From the NCBI GenBank assembly GCA_028285285.1, contig JANQPW010000064.1:1-13237 (forward strand): DNA of 13,237 nucleotides, written 5' to 3'. This stretch comes from Silvanigrellales bacterium. GTDB taxonomy: Bacteria > Bdellovibrionota_B > Oligoflexia > Silvanigrellales > Silvanigrellaceae. The position numbers and the translations under genes are program-made. Below are positions 6,767-12,556 of the stretch, piece after piece. A model generated the notes under the pieces. It had not been told where the DNA came from. It saw only the letters and a program-made list of their open reading frames with translations, and did no database searches. Numbering within the stretch: the stretch's first letter is position 1; every line of letters begins with the position of its first letter.

Positions 6767-9277
6767 ATGGAAGCCTTGGCCCAATCACTCCAGCACGGCG
6801 CACTTTTAAATGTGGCGTTGCCGGCTCAAATTGTTATCGGTGCGGTCGCACTGCTTGTTGTTGCAGCCTATGCAGGTGCTCCTCTTTGGGTTTGGTCTCT
6901 GCTTCTTTTGGGCGGAGCCTGGTTTTTGGGTGCTCCCCTGCCGGTTTGTGGTGCATTCTTAGCCGCTGTGCTGATTTTAAACCTACGCCCGATTCGGCGA
7001 TTGCTTCTCACCTCTCCTCTTGTGGCCCTCATGCGCAAAATCAACCTCCTGCCACAGATCTCTGAAACAGAGAAAGTGGCTCTGGAGGCAGGAACCACGT
7101 GGGTTGATGGTGAGCTCTTCTCTGGTGCGCCAAACTTCCAGCGCATTCTCAAAGACGAGATTTATCCACAGCTCACCAGTGCTGAGCAAGCCTTCCTCGA
7201 TGGTCCTGTGGAGCAACTCTGCCAATCTCTCAACGACTGGAAAATCTCTACGGAACGAGAGTTCCCGGAAGAGGTTTGGAGTCTTCTGAAGAAAGAGAAG
7301 TTCTTTGGACTCATTATTCCACCTTCTTATGGGGGGCTGGGGTTTTCTGCTCTTGGCCACAGTGCTGTTATTGGGAAAATTTCCTCTCGCTGTGCCTCGG
7401 TTTCAACCACCGTGATCGTTCCAAACTCTTTGGGGCCTGCAGAACTCCTGCTTCACTACGGAACTGAAAAGCAGAAAGACCACTATTTGCCGCGGCTGGC
7501 TCGTGGCGACGATATTCCCTGCTTTGGTCTCACGGAGCTGCAGGCCGGTTCAGACGCGGGCTCTTTGACCTCTTACGGCGAAGTGTTTCGGAACGACAAG
7601 GGAGAAGTTTGTGTTCGCTTGAATTGGCAAAAGCGGTACATCACTTTGGCCGCTGTTTCGACAGTGATTGGTTTGGCGTTTCGCCTCTATGATCCGGAGA
7701 AGATCTTGGGTGATCGCGAAGATCTCGGCATCACATGTGCTCTCATTCCAGCCGATCGTGAAGGTGTCGCCTTGGGCAGACGACACGATCCTTTGGGAAT
7801 TTGCTTCCACAATTGTCCCACTGAAGGGAACAATGTGGTGATCTCCATTGATGAAGTCATTGGAGGCACAGAGGGAGTCGGTAACGGCTGGAAGATGCTG
7901 ATGGAGAGCCTTGCAGCCGGTCGCAGTGTTTCTTTGCCTGCCCAGGCAACTGGCGGCGCAAAGCTCTGTGCTCGCTACATTGGCGACTACAGTTTAGCTC
8001 GGAAGCAGTTCGGCATGTCCATTTCAAACTTTGAGGGCATTCAAGAGCCTTTGGCTCGGGTGGGAGGCTTCACCTACATGCTTGAAGCAGCGCGCATTTT
8101 CACATGTGGTGCTGTCGACAAAGGGGCTAAGCCCAGCGTGGTGTCGGCCATTGTGAAGTTTCAGTTCACTGAAACCATGCGCAAAGTTGTCAATGATGCC
8201 ATGGATATCTCTGGAGGGGCCGGCATTTCAATGGGCCCTCGCAATATTTTAGGGCGGCTTTACCAGGCGGCACCCATTGGCATCACAGTGGAAGGATCCA
8301 ATATTCTCACCCGCTCGATGATCATTTTTGGCCAAGGTGCCATTCGGTGTCATCCCTATGCCTATGACGAGGTCAAGGCACTTGAAAAAAATGACATTGC
8401 GGCTTTCGATAAGATCTTTTTTCAGCACATGGGCTTCATTTTGCGGAACATTGTGAGAGCTAAAGTTCATTCCTTTACCTGTGGCTTACTGGCGAGCAGC
8501 GGAGGGGCGCGACACTCGGCGAAATATGTTCGAAAGATGGAGTGGGCGAGCTCAATTTTTGCAGTGATGACCGACTTTGCAATGGGTTCTTATGGTGGGC
8601 AGCTCAAGGTCAAGGAGAGCATCACTAGTCGTTTCGCAGACGCTCTGTCTTGGATGTATCTGGGAACCTGTGTGATCAAGCGCTTTGAAACAGAAAAAGG
8701 CCAAGCCGAAGATCGTGTGTTTTTCGAGTGGGCTATGGAGCATGTGTTTCATGAAATTCAGATTGCTTTCGATGCTCTTTACGGTGAAATCCAGGTTCCC
8801 GGTCTCACCTGGGCCTTCCGTGGCCCAGCCCGACTTTGGAATCGGGCTTTTCCCATTGGGAAGCCCGTGAGCTTTGCCTTGCAGCGTAGGGTGGCGCGTG
8901 CCATGACCTCCTCGCCTCAGGCAAGAGAGCGCTTGGCTCAAGGAATCTACACTCCATCTTCAGAAAAGGAGACACTCGGCTTACTCAACAAAGTTGTGAC
9001 GTTGATGGCCCAGTCGAGCCAACCCATGAAAAAGATCCGCAAGGCAGTGCGTCGCAAGGAGCTACCTAAAAAGCCCGTAACGGCAGTTCTGGATCTTGCT
9101 GTGGAAAAGAGAGTTGTTACCGCAGAGGAAGCGGCACTCATTAAACAGGCTGAAGAGCTCCGCGTGGAATCTCTGAAGGTCGATGAGTTCACACTGGAAG
9201 AGTACCGTAAATTGGGAGGAAGCCTGAGTGAAAACTCAGGTGGAGAACCTGTTTCGGGAGTGAGTCGGGCGATCTGA
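6767..9277 (+). CDS. fadE: Acyl-CoA dehydrogenase, FadE type
   Basis: At 836 residues it matches E. coli FadE (about 814) and is far longer than ordinary acyl-CoA dehydrogenases. FadE carries out the first step of fatty acid beta-oxidation, oxidising acyl-CoA to trans-2-enoyl-CoA with FAD. The N-terminus has two or three hydrophobic helices (about 15-73) that should anchor it in the inner membrane. The dehydrogenase core follows: PPSYGGLG (185-192), CFGLTE with AGSDAGS (252-266), RKQFGM (412-417), DISGGAGISMGP (480-491), and GITVEGSNILTRS (505-517), whose Glu509 corresponds to the likely catalytic base. GQGAIRCHPY is a FadE signature. The remaining 300 residues are the family's C-terminal domain (DUF1974). 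A good AAGGAG lies 5 nt before the ATG. The histidine decarboxylase gene starts 15 nt downstream. Confidence 0.93.
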   Translation: MEALAQSLQHGALLNVALPAQIVIGAVALLVVAAYAGAPLWVWSLLLLGGAWFLGAPLPVCGAFLAAVLILNLRPIRRLLLTSPLVALMRKINLLPQISETEKVALEAGTTWVDGELFSGAPNFQRILKDEIYPQLTSAEQAFLDGPVEQLCQSLNDWKISTEREFPEEVWSLLKKEKFFGLIIPPSYGGLGFSALGHSAVIGKISSRCASVSTTVIVPNSLGPAELLLHYGTEKQKDHYLPRLARGDDIPCFGLTELQAGSDAGSLTSYGEVFRNDKGEVCVRLNWQKRYITLAAVSTVIGLAFRLYDPEKILGDREDLGITCALIPADREGVALGRRHDPLGICFHNCPTEGNNVVISIDEVIGGTEGVGNGWKMLMESLAAGRSVSLPAQATGGAKLCARYIGDYSLARKQFGMSISNFEGIQEPLARVGGFTYMLEAARIFTCGAVDKGAKPSVVSAIVKFQFTETMRKVVNDAMDISGGAGISMGPRNILGRLYQAAPIGITVEGSNILTRSMIIFGQGAIRCHPYAYDEVKALEKNDIAAFDKIFFQHMGFILRNIVRAKVHSFTCGLLASSGGARHSAKYVRKMEWASSIFAVMTDFAMGSYGGQLKVKESITSRFADALSWMYLGTCVIKRFETEKGQAEDRVFFEWAMEHVFHEIQIAFDALYGEIQVPGLTWAFRGPARLWNRAFPIGKPVSFALQRRVARAMTSSPQARERLAQGIYTPSSEKETLGLLNKVVTLMAQSSQPMKKIRKAVRRKELPKKPVTAVLDLAVEKRVVTAEEAALIKQAEELRVESLKVDEFTLEEYRKLGGSLSENSGGEPVSGVSRAI

Positions 9278-9292
9278 GGGAGCAGCAAGGGC

Positions 9293-10969
9293 GTGGCAAG
9301 TCAGAGATTGCAAACTTTGTTTCAGAAGTTTCAAACCGAGGCTCAGTTTTGCATTGGCTACCCGGGTAATGCTGACTTTGACTACCAAGAGGTGTTTCGC
9401 TTTCTCCAGTTTTCCTTGAACAATATCGGTGATCCGTTTCTGGAGTCGAACTATAAACTCAACACCCATGATATTGAAAGAGAGGTCATTAGTACGTTTT
9501 CGGGCTGGGCTGGTCTTCCTGAAGAGAAGGTTTGGGGTTACGTTACTAACGGTGGCACAGAGGGCAATCTGTATGCGATGTTCTTGGCTCGTGAGCTGAA
9601 CCCTGGTGGAATTCTCTACTATTCGGAAGAAAGTCACTACTCAGTAGACAAAATCATCCGATTGCTTGGCATGAAGAGCATGATGATCCGAAGCCTCTCC
9701 AATGGCCAAATGGATCTGGAAGATCTCGAGGAGTCTTTGCGCATCAACCGAACGTCTCCGGCTATCGTGTTTGCCAACATTGGCACCACGATGAAGGGAG
9801 CTATTGATGACGTGGAGGGAATCCGAGGGCTTTTTCGCAAATTTGCCATCACCCGAAGCTATCTTCATGCCGATGCAGCATTGAGTGGAATGATCCTTCC
9901 CTTCGTGTCTGAACCTGATCCCTGGAATTTTTCTGCAGGCGTCGATAGCGTTGCCATCAGTGGTCACAAAATGATCGGTAGCCCCATTCCGTGTGGCATT
10001 GTCTTGGCCAAGAGAGAGAATGTTTCGCGCGTGAGTCAAAGCGTTGAATACATCGGTTCGCTTGACACGACCATTTCCGGATCTCGTGGTGGAATTCAAC
10101 CTTTGCTCATGTGGCACCGTGTGCAAAGCCTTGGGGAGGAGGGTTTCAGGAAGCAGGTTTCCACCTGTTTGGAAATGGCCGACCATGCGGTGACTCAGCT
10201 GCAGAAACTGGGGCTTCATGCTTGGCGCCACAAGAACTCCAACACTGTGGTTTTTGACAGACCCAGCACTCAGATTGTTCAGAAGTGGCAGTTGGCAGTG
10301 CAGGCCGAGCTAGCACATGTTATCACCATGCCTCACGTGAAACAGGGCACATTAGAGCTTTTCTTTTCAGACATTCGAGCTGAGCAGAAGGGAAGGAAAG
10401 AGCAAAAGTCACAGGTTTCAAGTGGGTTTGGAGAAGCAGCTCCGAGTTCTGTGCCACCGCTTTCGAAAAAGAAATTGCGAGCAAAGTCAGAAAACTGCAT
10501 CACTTTGGTGGGCCCCGCGCAGGCAGGGCGGCTGTTGGCCGTTTCACAAGCATTGACGGAATCAGGAATTGACATTGAGTCGTTTGAGGCGCGACAGGTT
10601 GAAGATGTTGATGTCATCACGTTTCAGGTGTCTGATGGCCCTCTTGCGAGGCGGCTTCTTGCCTCGGTGCAGCAGGCAGGAAAGGTGTACGGCTACTCAG
10701 AGAACACCCCCGCTGAGTTGGCTTTGTACCTCAACTCCGCATCTATGACTCAGTTGCCAGAAGACACCGTGCTCACCCACATCGATGACACTGCCGGGGC
10801 CTTGGCCACACTTACGGAGCACCTGAATAAACAAGGTGCCTCTTCATTCAGTTTGAAGCTATTGTTTCGTAGTGAGGGCCAGGGCACCGTGGCGATTGGG
10901 TCTGAAGACACGCAAAAGGTGGCGGCGGCACTCCGTAAGGGCGGTTATGCAGCCTTTGGAATGATCTGA
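9293..10969 (+). CDS. hdc: Histidine decarboxylase (PLP-dependent) with C-terminal tandem ACT-like domains
   Basis: Residues 1-355 closely follow pyridoxal-phosphate histidine decarboxylases such as that of Morganella, which convert histidine to histamine. IGYPGNADFDY lies at 21-31, GYVTNGGTEGN at 82-92, SHYSVDKI at 114-121 with the PLP-stacking His115, FANIGTTMKGAIDD at 160-173, LHADAALSGMILPF at 191-204 with Asp194, and SGHKMIGSPIPCG at 223-235 with the Schiff-base Lys226. Known enzymes end near 380 residues. This one continues through a charged, Ser/Pro-rich linker (about 362-398) into two ACT-like domains (about 400-467 and 490-556), which may sense an amino acid. GTG 9293 is the only usable start, because the in-frame fadE stop lies 18 nt before it. 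It probably shares a transcript with fadE. Other group II decarboxylase activity is possible, but the match to histidine enzymes is strong. Confidence 0.88.
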   Translation: MASQRLQTLFQKFQTEAQFCIGYPGNADFDYQEVFRFLQFSLNNIGDPFLESNYKLNTHDIEREVISTFSGWAGLPEEKVWGYVTNGGTEGNLYAMFLARELNPGGILYYSEESHYSVDKIIRLLGMKSMMIRSLSNGQMDLEDLEESLRINRTSPAIVFANIGTTMKGAIDDVEGIRGLFRKFAITRSYLHADAALSGMILPFVSEPDPWNFSAGVDSVAISGHKMIGSPIPCGIVLAKRENVSRVSQSVEYIGSLDTTISGSRGGIQPLLMWHRVQSLGEEGFRKQVSTCLEMADHAVTQLQKLGLHAWRHKNSNTVVFDRPSTQIVQKWQLAVQAELAHVITMPHVKQGTLELFFSDIRAEQKGRKEQKSQVSSGFGEAAPSSVPPLSKKKLRAKSENCITLVGPAQAGRLLAVSQALTESGIDIESFEARQVEDVDVITFQVSDGPLARRLLASVQQAGKVYGYSENTPAELALYLNSASMTQLPEDTVLTHIDDTAGALATLTEHLNKQGASSFSLKLLFRSEGQGTVAIGSEDTQKVAAALRKGGYAAFGMI

Positions 10970-11039
10970 GAGCCGGGTGCATGGATTCTTATCCAATAAA
11001 AATCTTTTCGAAACAGGCATTTGCATATTTGTGCTCAAT

Positions 11040-11080
11040 TAGTCAACCCTATTGACCGTTAAAGTCAATAGGGTTGACTA
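11040..11080. promoter_or_regulatory. Large dyad of four GTCAA/TTGAC half-sites, likely operator of the MarR operon
   Basis: A perfect inverted repeat with 17-bp arms (11040-11056 and 11064-11080) and a 7-bp centre. Each arm is itself a palindrome, GTCAA-CCCTA-TTGAC (11042-11056) and GTCAA-TAGGG-TTGAC (11064-11078), with centres 22 bp apart, about two helical turns. This is the layout expected for two regulator dimers binding side by side. The TTGAC units also match -35 hexamers, although no good -10 is evident. A MarR-type regulator is encoded two genes downstream. As RNA it would be a strong hairpin, but no T-run follows in either direction, so a simple intrinsic terminator for hdc is less likely. 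Confidence 0.6.
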
Positions 11081-11103
11081 GTTTATTGCCGTAGGAGAAT
11101 GCC

Positions 11104-11520
11104 ATGTTTCTGAAGACTCTTGTGTCAGTTTTTTCGTTCTTTGTGGTTTCGGCTCCAGCGCTGGGAAGTGATTCGCTGGAGATCAAGAAGGTCATTGCGC
11201 GTTACGTGCAGGGCGCTGCCAAGCAAGATGCGGCGGAGGTTGGCTCCGCATTTCACTCAGACTATCGGGTGGTGGTGAAGGCCCCGGAGAAAGTGATGGT
11301 GTTGAGCCGGGAAGCATATCTTAGTCTTTTAAAAGAGAAGAAGATTGGCGGCAACGCGCGCACCCACACGGTTTCCAACATCCGCGTTCAAGAGGGAATG
11401 GCAACTGCTGAGGTGGAGATTGAAGAGGAAAAGTCTCGCTTCTTTGATAATCTCTCACTGATCAAGGCCGAGTCGGGGTGGAAGCTGATGCACAACCTCA
11501 CACAAATGAAAGCAAAGTGA
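11104..11520 (+). CDS. Exported NTF2/SnoaL-like small protein
   Basis: A 138-residue protein with a clear Sec signal peptide: Lys4, hydrophobic 5-17, and probable cleavage after APALGS near residue 22. The mature part looks like an NTF2-like cone fold: an opening helix IKKVIARYVQGAAKQDAAEV, the FHSDYRVVV strand, a middle helix (SREAYLSLLKEKK), then beta strands THTVSNIRVQ, MATAEVEIEEE and SLIKAESGWKLMHN. Such proteins may bind small molecules or act as periplasmic enzymes; no catalytic residues can be assigned. AGGAG lies 6 nt before the ATG. The MarR gene starts 7 nt after its stop, so the two form an operon, possibly controlled by the dyad at 11040-11080. Fold assignment is by pattern only and moderately sure. 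Confidence 0.72.
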   Translation: MFLKTLVSVFSFFVVSAPALGSDSLEIKKVIARYVQGAAKQDAAEVGSAFHSDYRVVVKAPEKVMVLSREAYLSLLKEKKIGGNARTHTVSNIRVQEGMATAEVEIEEEKSRFFDNLSLIKAESGWKLMHNLTQMKAK

Positions 11521-11527
11521 GCAGCGG

Positions 11528-11983
11528 GTGAAACGAAAAGAACGCATCCACGAGCAGCGGAAGAAGCACATGGGTCGCTTGGCTTTGGAGATTGCCCGGG
11601 ACTCCATGGCGAGGGGTGAGAAGCATCTGCAGGAGCAGGGCTTCAACCTCACTGCTGCTGATATCAGCTTGATCGCTTGCATTCCGGTTGATGGCTGCAC
11701 TGCCAACATTATTGCGAGAAAGCTTGGAATCACCAAGCAGGCTGTGTCAAAGAAGGTTGCTTCACTGGAGTCTCGAGGTTTTCTGCAGAGGATGTCCTGT
11801 GAAGAGGATGGGAGGGCCTTCACCGTTGAGTACACCAGCAAGGGGGTCGACGCCCTAGAGGCGGCCCTCGAGGGGGTTCAAGAGTTGAGTCGTGTATACT
11901 CGCGGAGCTTTGGCCAGAAAAGATTTGCAGATCTGCTGAATGAGCTCCAGGAGTTTGTTAGCGCAGTGGGAATTGATCTCTAG
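11528..11983 (+). CDS. MarR-family transcriptional regulator
   Basis: A 151-residue protein with a winged helix-turn-helix in the middle. An N-terminal helix region (about 15-45) leads to LTAADISLIACI (41-52), then NIIARKLGITKQAVSKKVASLESRGFL (60-86) as the HTH and recognition helix, and a wing with the usual acidic and basic pair in CEEDGRAFTVEYTSKG (90-105). The C-terminal helices would form the dimer. MarR proteins usually repress their own operon and respond to small ligands or oxidation. It has three cysteines (about 51, 56 and 90). GTG 11528 gives the full N-terminus; ATG 11570 is an alternative, and neither has a strong Shine-Dalgarno. Co-transcribed with the exported NTF2-like protein, it likely acts on the dyad upstream of that gene. 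Family assignment is secure; target and ligand are inferred or unknown. Confidence 0.85.
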   Translation: MKRKERIHEQRKKHMGRLALEIARDSMARGEKHLQEQGFNLTAADISLIACIPVDGCTANIIARKLGITKQAVSKKVASLESRGFLQRMSCEEDGRAFTVEYTSKGVDALEAALEGVQELSRVYSRSFGQKRFADLLNELQEFVSAVGIDL

Positions 11984-12011
11984 GGCATTCCCTTCTGCAA
12001 TTCCATTGCCA

Positions 12012-12031
12012 GGCACCAAGGGTGCCATTTT
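12012..12031 (+). terminator. Possible short intrinsic terminator after the MarR gene
   Basis: GGCACC (12012-12017) and GGTGCC (12021-12026) form a GC-rich 6-bp stem with a 3-nt loop, followed by ATTTT. It lies 28 nt past the MarR stop, the right place for the end of this operon. The stem and the T-run are both short, so termination may be partial. Confidence 0.45.
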
Positions 12032-12098
12032 GCCGTAGCTCAATCCCAATGTTAGAGTGGGATATGTTTTCTCGAATGGGCGCCATAGAAGAACAATC

Positions 12099-12266
12099 AT
12101 GGGTTTGTCTCTTAGGAATCGGATTTGCAAACAAATCGTTGATCTTTTGAAACCCCGGTTGGTGCTTCTGTTCGGGTCAGCAGCACGGGGAGAGCCGGCC
12201 AATGATTTTGACTTTTTGATTGTCATAGATGATTGCCACTCCGGGGCTGACGACTGCACCCCATAA
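12099..12266 (+). pseudogene. Truncated MNT-type nucleotidyltransferase
   Basis: A 55-residue frame from ATG 12099 (a GTG at 12057 would give 69 residues). It contains the nucleotidyltransferase signature FGSAARGEP followed by DFDFLIV: Gly26-Ser27, and Asp36 and Asp38 as the metal-binding pair. This is the pol-beta-like fold of MNT proteins, which often serve as antitoxins that AMPylate a HEPN toxin. Normal members run to about 95-140 residues, so the second half, with the third acidic residue, is missing. The frame ends 14 nt before the palindrome at 12280 and close to where the IS607-like element seems to begin, so insertion is the likely cause. No HEPN partner is visible in the window. It is probably non-functional. 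Confidence 0.55.
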
Positions 12267-12279
12267 ACCTGATCAGAAC

Positions 12280-12296
12280 TGTTCATAAAGTGAACA
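12280..12296. repeat. 17-bp palindrome near the presumed left end of the IS element
   Basis: TGTTCA-TAAAG-TGAACA is a perfect 6-bp inverted repeat with a 5-bp spacer. A second palindrome, CTGATCAG (12269-12276), is next to it. Both fall between the truncated nucleotidyltransferase and the tnpA remnant. They may be recombinase or regulator binding sites at the element's end; this is an inference from position. Confidence 0.4.
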
Positions 12297-12415
12297 CGGG
12301 TTGATTTTCGAATCCATTTTTGTAGTTACGACCTAGGAAGAATCGACCAACTGCAATCCAAGAAAAACACTGATAGCCTTTTGGAATTGCGTTGGACAAA
12401 GCCATTGGTGGTGGT

Positions 12416-12553
12416 GTGTTTGTTTCTATTGGCAAAGCCTCAAAACCAGAAGAGGTGGAGTTTGCTGAGGACATTCTGTGTCTCATGACAGTCTTCAGCG
12501 CCAGACTCTATGGAAAACGCTCACATCAAAACGGAATGAAAAAGGTAGCTTGA
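12416..12553 (+). pseudogene. tnpA: IS607-type TnpA serine recombinase with internal deletion
   Basis: The frame is open from 12377 to TGA 12551-12553, with GTG 12416 as a possible start, giving 45 residues. The second half, PEEVEFAEDILCL then MTVFSARLYGKRS, is the typical C-terminal helix of IS607-family serine recombinases (E-x-AEDIL-x-x-x-x-VFSARLYG-x-RS). The first ten residues, VFVSIGKASK, resemble the start of the MerR-like DNA-binding domain of the same proteins. The catalytic core with the active serine, about 150 residues, is missing between them. So the gene looks internally deleted rather than simply cut at the 5' end. Intact TnpA is about 200 residues and moves the element; this copy cannot. 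The C-terminal match is convincing, the N-terminal one tentative. Confidence 0.6.
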
Positions 12554-12556
12554 TTC

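Noticed and set aside
11040..11080. The big dyad as a simple intrinsic terminator of hdc
   Set aside because: No T-run follows on either strand, and the palindromic structure inside each arm fits protein binding better. A transcription-stopping role is not excluded.
12043..12063. Inverted repeat ATCCCA/TGGGAT with a 9-nt loop upstream of the nucleotidyltransferase
   Set aside because: Six-base arms with this loop size are common by chance, and there is no T-run or promoter element to support a role.
12301..12376. Possible further tnpA coding sequence upstream of the remnant
   Set aside because: All three frames are broken by stops or show no match to MerR-like or serine recombinase domains, so I treat it as the element's leader.
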